NCBI RefSeq assembly: GCF_001039275.2
Contig: NZ_CP030117.1
Coordinates: forward strand, 4,806,001-4,870,000
Source of the DNA: Brevibacillus brevis
GTDB lineage: Bacteria > Bacillota > Bacilli > Brevibacillales > Brevibacillaceae
Length of the DNA stretch: 64,000 bases
Reading direction: 5' to 3'
The notes beneath the pieces were generated by a model that saw nothing but the letters and a program-made list of their open reading frames with translations, was not told where the DNA came from and did no database searches. A program made the translations under genes and the position numbers. Position 1 is the first letter of the stretch. Each line of letters starts with the position of its first letter. This document shows, piece by piece, positions 1 to 9,250 of this stretch.

Positions 1-501
1 AAAGCCCGGGTTCACGTCCATCAATTCGGAGTAGTTCAACAGCGAGATGTCATCGTTGTCCATTGCCTTCGTAATCATCTCGTTGTTATAAGCAATATTG
101 GCGCGCAAAGTTTCTGCCTGCTCTTCATGAGGGATGTCATCCATATTGAATACGTCCCAGGCATCGATGTGAAAATACGGAAGCTTTCGTTTTTCCAGAT
201 AGCTCAGAAGCTGATTTCTCGCTTCCGAAAATGCTTCCTTGTTACGGATTAACCCTTCCTGTCTCTCCAGGAAATCGTAAAATCGCCTCACGTTTTCGAT
301 GCCAGCTTGCGCGTCGTAATAGAGTCCGGAATTGTCCGGCTCGGTATGGTTGTTGTAGTTGTTTCCAGCGATCGAACCACCTTCTATGAAAAGCGGTTGC
401 AAGAGTAGGGGAACCTCATAGCCCCATTCCACCATCATCGTGTCGTCGTCTTGTGCTTGAGAAGGTTCACTGACGTTATATACATAGACTCTGTGTGACA
501 T
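1..501 (-). CDS. uncharacterised protein, N-terminal part (runs off left edge)
   Basis: An open frame starts with ATG at 501 and is still open at base 1, giving at least 167 residues. It begins MSHRVYVYNVSEPSQ and has an AGGGAG ribosome binding site just upstream. The visible part is acidic and soluble, with no signal peptide or membrane segment. The opening resembles small cytoplasmic proteins of the DUF7822 type, but that is from memory and weak. It is separated from the next gene by a hairpin terminator, so it is transcribed independently of the deacetylase operon. I cannot give a function. Confidence 0.75.
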   Translation of the reverse strand, partial: MSHRVYVYNVSEPSQAQDDDTMMVEWGYEVPLLLQPLFIEGGSIAGNNYNNHTEPDNSGLYYDAQAGIENVRRFYDFLERQEGLIRNKEAFSEARNQLLSYLEKRKLPYFHIDAWDVFNMDDIPHEEQAETLRANIAYNNEMITKAMDNDDISLLNYSELMDVNPGF

Positions 502-591
502 GTCTTCTCTCCCTTTGATTTCCAATTGCACTTGATCACATTTAAGCAAATCTAGCAGGACAAAACAATCCGACTGATGGGCTATCCATTG

Positions 592-636
592 AAAAAGGCT
601 GACTAGCAAAAATCATGCTGGTCAGCCTTTCTACTT
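592..636 (-). terminator. rho-independent terminator of the ROK/ABC/deacetylase operon
   Basis: Arms AAAGGCTGACTAGC (594-607) and GCTGGTCAGCCTTT (617-630) pair with only wobble exceptions around a nine-base loop. On the minus strand the stem ends in a T run. It lies just beyond the stop of the last gene of the long minus-strand operon. Confidence 0.85.
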
Positions 637-642
637 TTTAGA

Positions 643-1380
643 TTACAGGTCAATGACAGGAATACTCCCACCCACACTAACCGGTTCAATCACCTTGCCC
701 GCAGACCGCACCAAAGTAAAATACTCATAGCAGCCGATGACCCCAAAATCCCCATCGATAACTCCCGGATAAGCGCGATTCACGGAATACTCCTGACTTA
801 AGTGAGCCTTCAGCGCCTCTCCTTTTTGCATCCGATAGCCCGAAATATCGACCTTGCCTGTAATCGGAACTGCTGGCTTTGGACCATGATCCGGGCAATG
901 ATCGTAGTAGTGCGGGATCGAAACATAGTACAGATCAGGATATTCTGCCGGAGTCAAGCATGCCTCCGCTTGTTCGACCGCTCGCGTCGTCGCCTCGCAC
1001 GTGACGATATGATCGGGATGACCCGTTACCCCGTCAGGCGGAAACGTAACGACGACATGGGGCTTCCATTCCTCTATCGCTTCCCGAATCTTACCCGCCA
1101 GCTCATCCAGATCGGCATTTTGCAAGGAACCATCCGCGTACCGGAACAAGTCGAGACGACTGATTCCGAGCACTTCCGCTGCTGTTTTCAGCTCTAGCTC
1201 TCGATGTTTTGCCAGCTTTTCTCTGCAATCGATATCGAATGGACCGCTGCGTCCTTTGCAGCCGGAGGTAATGCACAAATAACACGTTTCATATCCAGCG
1301 TCCTTGCACTTTGCCAACGTTCCCCCGCAGGCAAAAGATTCATCGTCAGGATGGGGAAAGACAACCATTACTCTTTTCAT
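643..1380 (-). CDS. PIG-L (LmbE) family deacetylase, short form
   Basis: A 245-residue single-domain member of the PIG-L/LmbE family of zinc-dependent N-deacetylases, which act on GlcNAc-type substrates (GlcNAc-PI, GlcNAc-inositol, GlcNAc-malate). The zinc motif HPDDE is at residues 10-14 and a second histidine motif HPDH at 121-124. There is no signal peptide, so it acts in the cytoplasm. I chose the ATG at 1380 because GTGAGG lies eight bases upstream; an in-frame GTG at 1389 is poorly spaced. It starts about 10 bases after the kinase stop and is the last gene of the operon. It resembles bacillithiol deacetylase BshB2 only in the general fold, so the substrate is unknown. Together with two large paralogues it makes three PIG-L proteins in one operon. 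Confidence 0.85.
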   Translation of the reverse strand: MKRVMVVFPHPDDESFACGGTLAKCKDAGYETCYLCITSGCKGRSGPFDIDCREKLAKHRELELKTAAEVLGISRLDLFRYADGSLQNADLDELAGKIREAIEEWKPHVVVTFPPDGVTGHPDHIVTCEATTRAVEQAEACLTPAEYPDLYYVSIPHYYDHCPDHGPKPAVPITGKVDISGYRMQKGEALKAHLSQEYSVNRAYPGVIDGDFGVIGCYEYFTLVRSAGKVIEPVSVGGSIPVIDL

Positions 1381-1390
1381 TACTGGCACC

Positions 1391-2407
1391 TCACTTGCCG
1401 CTCGATTGGCGTTCTAAATAAGCCAATCCTTTTGCTATGACACCGTAAATCGGATCGTTTTTCGCATTTTCGATGACGACCTGCGCAGCATACTCTCGGA
1501 CGCGCTCTACGACTATCTCTCGCACGCGATCATCGTTTTGCAAAACACCTCCCTGCATGATCATCTGAAACGGCTTGGCTTTCATTTGCAACGTATCTAT
1601 GACAGCCCGAGCAGCATCGAAAAGCTCTTCGCCTGCGACCTGCAAAATAGCTGCTGCCACCTTGTCTCCGTCAAGTGCCGCTCGACTGACCAACGGCGAC
1701 AGCTCTCCTACCTTCTCTACAGAATAATGCTCACTGTACGTCCAGTTAAACAATTCATCTACGCGTCCCAGTCCAACGTGCGGGAGGAGCAGCTCCTTCA
1801 ATACGGTCGGCTCACCGCGGCCATCCGCTGCTTTTAATACCGCCATAATCGCTTGCTTGCCGATCCAGTAGCCGCTGCCCTCGTCACCAACCCGATGCCC
1901 CCAGCCTCCTGCTCGCGCCGTTTCCTGTTCATCGTTTACACCAAAAGCAATGGAGCCTGTGCCTGCGATGACCAGAATGCCGGGTTTGCCTCCGGTCGCA
2001 CCGAGCAATGCCGCAAACCCGTCGTTTTCCACAATCAACTGCTGGACGCGAATACCGAGCTGGTGCAGCACCTTGCTCACCATCCGCGAGATCACCTGAC
2101 GATCATACTCTGTGTCCAGGCCAGCGATCCCGAACACCGCGCACTCGATTTCCCATTCGATTGGTCCATCCAGCGTCGGAGTGCCGCTCATAAAGGGGGG
2201 AACTGTTTGACGAGCGATCGCATCGTCCAGAGCTTGGCTGATTGCTACAACCAACTCACGAGCTGCCGCTTCCTCCCCGATCCCTTGATAATTGCATGAA
2301 CCGGAGCGTCCTGCACCGATTTCATTTCTGGAGCGGTCCACCAGTACCGCCAGACACTTGGTGCCCCCTCCGTCCACTGCCAGAAGAGGTATTCGCACCA
2401 CTGCCAT
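1391..2407 (-). CDS. BadF/BadG/BcrA/BcrD ATPase family kinase (N-acetylglucosamine-kinase-like)
   Basis: A 338-residue protein of the ASKHA superfamily in the BadF branch, which includes eukaryotic GlcNAc kinase and many bacterial amino-sugar kinases. The N-terminal phosphate-binding loop is DGGGTK at residues 11-16. A second loop, IAGTGS, and the GWGHRVGDEGSG segment are typical of the GlcNAc-kinase branch. The start overlaps the lyase stop as TAATG, which implies translational coupling; an upstream in-frame ATG at 2422 is less likely. The neighbouring deacetylases and importer suggest that it phosphorylates an imported amino sugar or its deacetylated product. The exact sugar cannot be read from sequence. 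Confidence 0.8.
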   Translation of the reverse strand: MAVVRIPLLAVDGGGTKCLAVLVDRSRNEIGAGRSGSCNYQGIGEEAAARELVVAISQALDDAIARQTVPPFMSGTPTLDGPIEWEIECAVFGIAGLDTEYDRQVISRMVSKVLHQLGIRVQQLIVENDGFAALLGATGGKPGILVIAGTGSIAFGVNDEQETARAGGWGHRVGDEGSGYWIGKQAIMAVLKAADGRGEPTVLKELLLPHVGLGRVDELFNWTYSEHYSVEKVGELSPLVSRAALDGDKVAAAILQVAGEELFDAARAVIDTLQMKAKPFQMIMQGGVLQNDDRVREIVVERVREYAAQVVIENAKNDPIYGVIAKGLAYLERQSSGK

Positions 2408-3915
2408 TACCCCACACTCCATTCGGCTGTCATCTGATCAAGCCCTTTCATCACATTGGCAATCGCCTGCTTTTTCTGTGCCAACCATTCTGTTTCCTGC
2501 TGGAGAACTGTTTGACGAACGGCGATCATACGCTTCATTTCTTCCGGATTGGGGCCACCAGGTAGCTTGCGGATCATTACGAAATGAACCGGGTCAAGCG
2601 CCAGTCTGAGCTCTTCTGCTGTGAGCGACAGCTCCCGCCCGATTACTTCCACGGCTGCACGGTTTACCAGCTCCAAGCTGATTTGGTTCGCAGCGAGCTG
2701 CTCGCTCATCGCTTCTTTTACCACACGACTCACGATGTGATGCGATTTGCGGAACGAAAGTTGATCCGTGCGCACCAATGTATCCGCCAGCTCCGTGACG
2801 GTTGCAAAGCTACCCTTTGCCCGCTCCAAAAGGACGTCCTTGTTCACTTCCATCGTACCCACAACACTCGCCATCAAACGATACATCTGCTCGAGTACTC
2901 CCATGCTCCGCCACGCGTATGGCTGCATGTCATCCTCGGTATCCACGATATCGCCAAAAGGGGTATTGTGCATCATCGAAAGCACTGTCGTCGCATTTCC
3001 TGCTGCACTGGACAACAGAGAGCGCATATGCTCAAAGGAAACCGGATTGCGCTTTTGCGGCATGATGGAGCTGATCTGCACGTATGGACTCGCGACTTTT
3101 AACCCCGCGAACTCTTGTGTGCACCACAGCAGCATATCTTGAACCGTACGCCCCAAATTAATCGCTGCCAATTGAACGGCTGTCGCTACTTCCCCCAAAT
3201 AATCTGCGCCGCAGACTGCATCATAGGAATTTTCCACCAGCTCATCAAATCCGAGCAATTCGCGCATCCGCTCCCGGCTGATCGCAAAGCCAGAAGTCGT
3301 CAAGGCTGCTGCTCCCATTGGTGAGCGATTGACTGTGTGATAGGCCTGGATCAGTCGCTTGATATCACGGCTGAGCATGTCAGTAGCCGCCATGATGTAA
3401 TGCGCCATTGTCGTCGGCTGTGCCTGCTGTGTATGTGTGTAGCCAATCATGATCGTATCCACATGCTCATTTGCAAAGAGGAGCAAATGCTCTTTCAGAT
3501 AGAGGGCAGAAGCCAAGGTTACCAACAGTTTTTCACGCAGCACCATGCGGTATATGGTAATCCCCATGTCGTTGCGGCTGCGAGCCAGATGCAGATTTCC
3601 TGCCACATCAGGAGCCAGTTCCAGTAAACGGCTCTCTACCTGAAAGAACAAATCTTCAAACTGTCCGGTGTAATGCGATTGGCGCAGCTCTTCCATTTCG
3701 ATCCCACACAGTGCACCAGCAATTCTTTTGGCCTCATCGTCTGTGAGCAATTCTTGTTCACGAAGCATGATCAAATGCGCCTTGTTGATCGCCATCATCG
3801 GATGCAGCAGATGCTGCTTCGCTTCATTGAATGCAGGCTCCAAGACTGCCTCCACGTATGTCTTGCCAGGGAAACTGGCTCCCTCCTGTTGAAAAATTCG
3901 CTCTCTGTAATTCAT
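2407..3915 (-). CDS. argininosuccinate-lyase-like enzyme of the aspartase/fumarase superfamily
   Basis: At 502 residues it is longer than the usual ~460 of ArgH. It carries the superfamily blocks ARSRND (111-116), GYTHTQQAQPTT (158-169) and the flexible-loop signature SSIMPQKRNP (282-291) with the catalytic serine kept. In true ArgH this loop normally reads MPQKKNPD; here it is MPQKRNPV. This family eliminates fumarate from N-succinyl compounds. The gene is not next to argG or other arginine genes but between a secreted deacetylase and a sugar kinase. I therefore infer a lyase acting on a different C-N linked dicarboxylate conjugate. A role in arginine synthesis cannot be excluded without the rest of the genome. 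AAGGAG lies 11 bases before the ATG. Confidence 0.8.
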   Translation of the reverse strand: MNYRERIFQQEGASFPGKTYVEAVLEPAFNEAKQHLLHPMMAINKAHLIMLREQELLTDDEAKRIAGALCGIEMEELRQSHYTGQFEDLFFQVESRLLELAPDVAGNLHLARSRNDMGITIYRMVLREKLLVTLASALYLKEHLLLFANEHVDTIMIGYTHTQQAQPTTMAHYIMAATDMLSRDIKRLIQAYHTVNRSPMGAAALTTSGFAISRERMRELLGFDELVENSYDAVCGADYLGEVATAVQLAAINLGRTVQDMLLWCTQEFAGLKVASPYVQISSIMPQKRNPVSFEHMRSLLSSAAGNATTVLSMMHNTPFGDIVDTEDDMQPYAWRSMGVLEQMYRLMASVVGTMEVNKDVLLERAKGSFATVTELADTLVRTDQLSFRKSHHIVSRVVKEAMSEQLAANQISLELVNRAAVEVIGRELSLTAEELRLALDPVHFVMIRKLPGGPNPEEMKRMIAVRQTVLQQETEWLAQKKQAIANVMKGLDQMTAEWSVG

Positions 3916-3984
3916 CTTTCTTGCATCTCCTTCCCTACCCGTTCGTATGCTGCTTCTATTTTTGCGTCTGATCTTCTTTTAGGA

Positions 3985-4014
3985 GGGGGGCGACCGCCGA
4001 ACGATCGCCTTCCC
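3985..4014 (-). other. intergenic hairpin inside the operon
   Basis: GGGGGGCGA (3985-3993) can pair with TCGCCTTCCC (4005-4014), with one bulge, in the gap between the secreted deacetylase and the lyase. No T run follows on the minus strand. It could be an mRNA-stabilising or attenuating stem rather than a terminator. Confidence 0.35.
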
Positions 4015-4025
4015 TTCTATTATGT

Positions 4026-6557
4026 TTACTGCTGTGGGCTGATCATGTTGACAAACAATCGGATCGCACCCGGTACGAGTGATGGAATTTCGCGATACCA
4101 TACGAGCGAGCTGTAGGTATATGTTCCTTTTCCATACTTGGTAGTGAGGTACGTACCTGTAAATTCCTTCTCGCCTTCGTCTCCATTGGAGATGAGCTCT
4201 GTGTATTCCTTGCCCCACTCGGATGGATTATAAGCGGAACGATCCTGAATCCAGTTGTCCCAATCTTCCTCCGTGATTTTGTTTGGCGAATGGAACAAAG
4301 CATGATCAGGCGCCAGTACTGTTACTTTGGAGTTTTCGTCTGTGACACGCCATTGAATTAGCGGAGCACCGATTTTGATCGGATAAGGTGCCAGCTCGGG
4401 CTTCCATTTATCCTCTGGCTTGTGGTATTGCACGACCAGATTTCCGCCGTTTTCCACGTATTTCAGCAAGCGTGCATTCGAAGGAATCAGCTCAGGTCGG
4501 AAACCATAAGCACGAATACCCAGCACGATCGTATCGTATTGATCCAGATCACCAGACTCGATGTCTTTTGCCGACAGATTGGTCACATCGACTCCCAATT
4601 GGGACAAATACTGATCGATATTGTCAAAGCCACTGGATACGTAACCGACCTTCAATCCTTCCGGCATCTTCAGGTCAAAAGCCTGGATGGCAAGCGTCGC
4701 TGGTTGGACAAAGTAAGTCGTACCGATATGCGGGTAACGGATGACCTGGGCCCCGTGTCGGCTCTCTTTACCACTGCCAGACGCTACTGCTGTCACCGTA
4801 TACTTATCCGGTTGGACCGAAGCATTTGCTTTGACCGTAAAGGCAACCGACTTTGTTTCTCCCTTGGCCCCAAAGGCGAGCGGTGCTGCTTGTGGTTCTA
4901 CACTCCAGCCTTTTGGTACGTCGAGAGAGATGTTGGTTTTCGCTGCACCTGGATTGTAGTTTTTCACCGTAACCTTGACCGGGATTGGCTCCTCTGGCTT
5001 CTGCGTATTCAAAACCGTCGCATTTGGACTCAGCACCATAGAAAAAGATGGAAGAACTGCAATGGCATCTGCTGGTGTCACATGGCTATTCGCCGTCGAG
5101 CCTGCAAAGCTGTAGCTGACGTCTGCCGTAATGGCGAAAGCGGCATACGGTTGGAACAGAGCAGCATCAGAAGGTACTGTGACATCAAATGTCGTTTTTA
5201 CTGTCTGATTGTAGCCGAGCGATGAGAAGCTGGTGGTCGATTGTGGCTTGGCTTGCCAGCCTTTTGGTACATTCAGCGCGAGATTGAGCTTCCCGACTTT
5301 TGCTTGGCCGCCGTTGTAAGCCGTGACCGTTACTTTCGTTGTTTGGCCTGCTACCAGCTCAGTTGTCTCAGGCTTTACTTTGGTTACGAGCGAGAGCGCT
5401 TCTGCACTCGCCTTGTTCAGTTGGGATTTCTTCACTCCCAACCGATGGCGCAAGTCTGTTTTCGTGTCAGTTGGCAGGGAGGACGCTTCGACTACTGCCG
5501 TCGCTTTTTCCACATCCGCCAGCATTTCATGCGCTTCCTTGGCTACTGAGGCAAAGCTTGGGTATGCAGCAATGACCTCTGCGGCATCCTTTTGCAGCTT
5601 TTTCAGTTCACCCGCGACTTTTTCCCCGCCAGACTGGCTGGCCACTTCCTTGGCTAAATCGTCAAACGAATAGGAAATTCCCTCAAAAAAGTCTGCTTCC
5701 TTGTCTTTTGTCTCTACGATGGCTTGATCGAGCTTGTAATAATTGAAGCTTGGCCCTTCGTCATAGTGGCGTCCCATCCCCTGGCTCTTGTGCATGAAAC
5801 GGGATTCTTCGCCGAGTTGGACGTAAGAGGCACCATAAATTTCGTCATAGTCGCCAACAGGCACCTTGACCGAGTAATCCTGTTCCTTTGCAGGCAGATA
5901 CAGCTTCTTCACCTGCCAAGGAGCCAAGCCTTCTTTTGCATGCTGTGGAAAAACGTTTGGATCTGCGGCATCCTTGAATGCCCGCACCGTAATGACATTA
6001 ATCGCGCGATGATGACCGTGAGTCGAAGGTTCGTTCAAAAATGCGGGAATCACGACATCGGGTCTCAGTGTCCGGATACGGCGGATGAGCTTTTCGTACG
6101 CGACATCCTCTCCCCATTTTTGCAAGGTTTCATCCGGGCTTTTGGAAAAGCCGAAGTCAAAAATAGGGTCATCGATCTTTTCACTGAGGTTCTCCAGATG
6201 GATGTTCGTGATTTTGGAAGCTTCCTGCAATTCGCGGGTACGAATGATCCCCAGCGCATTACCCAGCTCGCTGCCTATCTCGTTCTGTCCTCCCTCGCCT
6301 CGGTTCGCAATGACACTGGATGTGTCCACCCCTTTGCCAAGCGACAAATACGCGAGCATCGAACTGTGCTCATCGTCCGGATGTGCTCCGGTGTTCATCG
6401 CACTGGCAATCGTGGTGAGCGGCTTGATGGCTTTCCACAGGTCGACACCCCCGCGGTCTGCATGGGCGGTCTCGGGTGCTACCGGCATAATCAGACTTGT
6501 GGCTAGCACCGCAGCAGTCGTAATCGTGTACAGCTTGGCAAGTTTCCCCTTACTCAA
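4026..6557 (-). CDS. secreted multidomain PIG-L family deacetylase
   Basis: About 843 residues from a TTG start at 6557, chosen because GGAGG lies eight bases upstream; an ATG at 6572 lacks a site. The N-terminus is a signal peptide with a basic start, a hydrophobic core and an AHA cleavage site near residue 33, so the enzyme is exported. The PIG-L domain follows, with HPDDE at 59-63 and the distal HGHH at about 180-183. Then come a helical linker, two beta-sandwich NEW3-like domains (roughly 380-590) and a C-terminal ThuA/glutaminase-like alpha/beta domain. It is a clear paralogue of the next upstream gene, which has no signal peptide. I infer that it deacetylates an N-acetyl amino sugar or conjugate outside the cell before uptake; the substrate is unknown. 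Confidence 0.82.
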   Translation of the reverse strand: MSKGKLAKLYTITTAAVLATSLIMPVAPETAHADRGGVDLWKAIKPLTTIASAMNTGAHPDDEHSSMLAYLSLGKGVDTSSVIANRGEGGQNEIGSELGNALGIIRTRELQEASKITNIHLENLSEKIDDPIFDFGFSKSPDETLQKWGEDVAYEKLIRRIRTLRPDVVIPAFLNEPSTHGHHRAINVITVRAFKDAADPNVFPQHAKEGLAPWQVKKLYLPAKEQDYSVKVPVGDYDEIYGASYVQLGEESRFMHKSQGMGRHYDEGPSFNYYKLDQAIVETKDKEADFFEGISYSFDDLAKEVASQSGGEKVAGELKKLQKDAAEVIAAYPSFASVAKEAHEMLADVEKATAVVEASSLPTDTKTDLRHRLGVKKSQLNKASAEALSLVTKVKPETTELVAGQTTKVTVTAYNGGQAKVGKLNLALNVPKGWQAKPQSTTSFSSLGYNQTVKTTFDVTVPSDAALFQPYAAFAITADVSYSFAGSTANSHVTPADAIAVLPSFSMVLSPNATVLNTQKPEEPIPVKVTVKNYNPGAAKTNISLDVPKGWSVEPQAAPLAFGAKGETKSVAFTVKANASVQPDKYTVTAVASGSGKESRHGAQVIRYPHIGTTYFVQPATLAIQAFDLKMPEGLKVGYVSSGFDNIDQYLSQLGVDVTNLSAKDIESGDLDQYDTIVLGIRAYGFRPELIPSNARLLKYVENGGNLVVQYHKPEDKWKPELAPYPIKIGAPLIQWRVTDENSKVTVLAPDHALFHSPNKITEEDWDNWIQDRSAYNPSEWGKEYTELISNGDEGEKEFTGTYLTTKYGKGTYTYSSLVWYREIPSLVPGAIRLFVNMISPQQ

Positions 6558-6677
6558 TGAACGTTCCTCCATTCCATTTTCAGATTGATGTCTATATCAA
6601 TCATGGCGGTCTGTACGTTTGCATGTCATTGATGTAGCCATGGATCGACCCACGGTAGGCCCGGAGTGGATGGGGCA

Positions 6678-9215
6678 TTACTGCTTCTGACTGATCATGT
6701 TGACGAACAAGCGAAAAGCACCAGGGACTAGCTGTGGAATCTCGCGGAACCAGGCAAGCGAGCTGTAGGTGTACGTCCCTTTTCCATAGTGCGCCGTGAG
6801 AAAAATGCCGCGGAACTCCGGTTCTCCCGGATCACTAGTCGCAATCAGCTCGGTATACTCGCTTCCCCAGCGAGAAGGATTGTAGATGGAGCGCTCCTGC
6901 ACCCATCCATCCCAGTCTGCTTGGGTAATCACGTTTGGCTCCTGAAACATCGGATGGTCAGGGGCCAGCATACGGACGTCTGATTGCTCATTGGTCACCC
7001 GCCAATCGATCAACGATTCGCCGATAAAAATAGGGTATGGTGCCAAGTGCGGTTTCCATTTGTCCTCCGGCTTGTGGTATTGAACGACGAGATTTCCGCC
7101 GTTTTCTACATAGTGCAAAAGACGCTGGTTGCTCTCGATTAATTCGCGGCGGAATCCGTATGCGCGAATGCCGAGAACAATCGTGTCGTACCGGGACAAA
7201 TCGCCCGACTGTATTTCGTTTGCGTCGAGATTGAGGCAATTCACCCCAACCGCGCGCAAGTATTTATCCATATTGTCAAAGCCGCTGGATACGTAGCCGA
7301 TCCGTTGATTTTTCGGGATGGCCAGGTCAAAGGCTTGAACAGTCAGCGTAGCGGGCCGGATGAAATACGTGCGGCCGACATGCGGGTATTCAATGACCTG
7401 CACATCTTGCGCAATCTCTGTCACACCGTCTGTCCCCGCGACCGTAGCGCTGATCTGATATTTGCCATTCGTCACCTGCGGTGTGGTATGAACAGTAAAC
7501 GCGATTGTTTTCGTTTCGCTGCGGAAAGAAAACGGCACATCGACAAAGGCTGGCTCCGCTGTCCAGCCTTCCGGGACAACGAGAGCGACCTTGGCTGTAG
7601 AGCTTCCCGGACGGTACTGTTTCAGTGTTACCTTAACCGGGATCGTCTCATCCGTATGCAGCGTGTTTCGCACCACATCTGACGGAGTAAGCGTCACGGC
7701 ATACGGCGGAAGCACAGCTACACGACTATCCGGTTCCACGCGAATCGTACTGGCTGTATCGAAGGCGAAATAGAGCACCTCGACATCGAGCACAGGAGTC
7801 TTGTATGGATGGAACAGCTCTGTCTGGGCCGGAATCGATACCTCAAATACGGTGCACACCGTCTGATTGTAAGCAAGTCGTGGAAAAGCCGTTGGCGTGA
7901 GCGGTTTCGCCGTCCATCCAGCGGGGACACGCATACGCAGTTGCACATGCTCAACCTCAAGCGAGCCGCCGTTGTAAGCCGTTACGGTAACCGTTGTCGT
8001 CTGGCCTGCCACCCACTCGCCTGTCTCCGGCTTGATTTTCACGACCAAAGACAGAGCCTCCGCACTGGCACGGTTTAGCTGCGCTTCCTTGAGTCCTAGC
8101 CGATACAATAAATCAATCTTTGTGTCTTGATCGAGTGGAGCCTTGCCTACTTCTTGTTGTGCAGTCGCAAGCAAAGCCTTCATGCGGTGAACCCTTTGTG
8201 CCACCTCAGCAAAACGCGGGTAGGCATTCAATACATCTGTAGCCGCATCGTGCATACGGTGAAGCACTTCCGCGAGTTCTTGCCCGCCTTTTGCAGCGAT
8301 GTTCTGCGCCAGATCAGCAAAACTGACGGGAAGTCCGGAAAAAAAGTCGCGCTCTTTTTCCGGTGCCGGAGTAACAGATGCATCCAAGCGGTAGTAATTG
8401 TAGGTCGGGCCTTCGTCGTAATGAACCCCCATCCCCTGTGTCTTATGCATAAACCTCGATCGCTCACCAAGCTGAACATAGGATGACCCGTAGATTTGGT
8501 CGTATTCCCCTACGGGTACAGCGACGTGATAATCATCGTTGTCCATAATAGGCAAATACAGCTTTTTCATTTGCCACGGCAAAAGTCCAGCTTGCCTATG
8601 TTCCGGGAAGATCTGTGGATCGGCTGCTTCGTGGAAAGCTCGCTGTGTCAGTAACGTAATCGCCCGGTGATGTCCGTGTGTCGTCGGTTCATTTTCAAAG
8701 CAAGCAATGACGACATCGGGACGCAGCTCTCTGATTTTTCGAATCAACCGCTCGTACACGACCTCTTCGCCCCATTTGCGGAAGGTTTCTTCGGCGCATT
8801 TGGAGAACCCGAAATCGTGAATGGGATCATCCAGCTCTTCGCTTAAGATGCCAAGCGTCACATTGCTAAGAGATGAGGCTTCTTCCAGCTCGCGCGTGCG
8901 GATAATCCCAAGCGCAGTGCCTTGCTCGCAGCCGATTTCGTTTTGGCCGCCTTCCCCTCTCGTCGCGATCACACTCGTGGTATACACACCTCTCCCCAGC
9001 GCTAAGTAAGCGAGCATGGCACTGTGCTCATCGTCCGGATGGGCACCTGTGTTCATGGCACTGGCAATGGTAGCGAGCGGCTTAATCGCTTTCCACAGAT
9101 CGAGCAGTCCGTGTTCCCCCTGCATGGTGCGAGCAGATGCGGGAATAGGCGGGCAGGGCAATTTGGTCGGCTGTACCATCGGTGATTTCTTGTCCATCGA
9201 TTCACTGACATCCAC
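6678..9215 (-). CDS. multidomain PIG-L family deacetylase without signal peptide
   Basis: About 845 residues. The GTG at 9215 is chosen because GGGGG sits eight bases upstream; a GTG at 9236 has no site. The architecture matches the secreted neighbour: PIG-L domain with HPDDE at 59-63 and THGHH distally, a linker, two NEW3-like beta domains and a ThuA-like C-terminus, with long stretches of identity. The N-terminus is polar and proline-rich with no hydrophobic core, so it should stay in the cytoplasm unless exported by another route. The pair looks like a tandem duplication with split location. It lies between the permease and its secreted paralogue in the same operon. Confidence 0.8.
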   Translation of the reverse strand: MDVSESMDKKSPMVQPTKLPCPPIPASARTMQGEHGLLDLWKAIKPLATIASAMNTGAHPDDEHSAMLAYLALGRGVYTTSVIATRGEGGQNEIGCEQGTALGIIRTRELEEASSLSNVTLGILSEELDDPIHDFGFSKCAEETFRKWGEEVVYERLIRKIRELRPDVVIACFENEPTTHGHHRAITLLTQRAFHEAADPQIFPEHRQAGLLPWQMKKLYLPIMDNDDYHVAVPVGEYDQIYGSSYVQLGERSRFMHKTQGMGVHYDEGPTYNYYRLDASVTPAPEKERDFFSGLPVSFADLAQNIAAKGGQELAEVLHRMHDAATDVLNAYPRFAEVAQRVHRMKALLATAQQEVGKAPLDQDTKIDLLYRLGLKEAQLNRASAEALSLVVKIKPETGEWVAGQTTTVTVTAYNGGSLEVEHVQLRMRVPAGWTAKPLTPTAFPRLAYNQTVCTVFEVSIPAQTELFHPYKTPVLDVEVLYFAFDTASTIRVEPDSRVAVLPPYAVTLTPSDVVRNTLHTDETIPVKVTLKQYRPGSSTAKVALVVPEGWTAEPAFVDVPFSFRSETKTIAFTVHTTPQVTNGKYQISATVAGTDGVTEIAQDVQVIEYPHVGRTYFIRPATLTVQAFDLAIPKNQRIGYVSSGFDNMDKYLRAVGVNCLNLDANEIQSGDLSRYDTIVLGIRAYGFRRELIESNQRLLHYVENGGNLVVQYHKPEDKWKPHLAPYPIFIGESLIDWRVTNEQSDVRMLAPDHPMFQEPNVITQADWDGWVQERSIYNPSRWGSEYTELIATSDPGEPEFRGIFLTAHYGKGTYTYSSLAWFREIPQLVPGAFRLFVNMISQKQ

Positions 9216-9250
9216 GTGAAGATCCCCCTTTTTCACGATGGCATCCAGCT

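Noticed and set aside
2008..3627. Several plus-strand open frames opposite the kinase and lyase genes
   Set aside because: The minus-strand genes are clear family members and the plus frames lack ribosome binding sites.
2407..3915. Naming the lyase argH for arginine biosynthesis
   Set aside because: The loop signature and length differ from usual ArgH and no arginine gene is near; I kept a family-level name.
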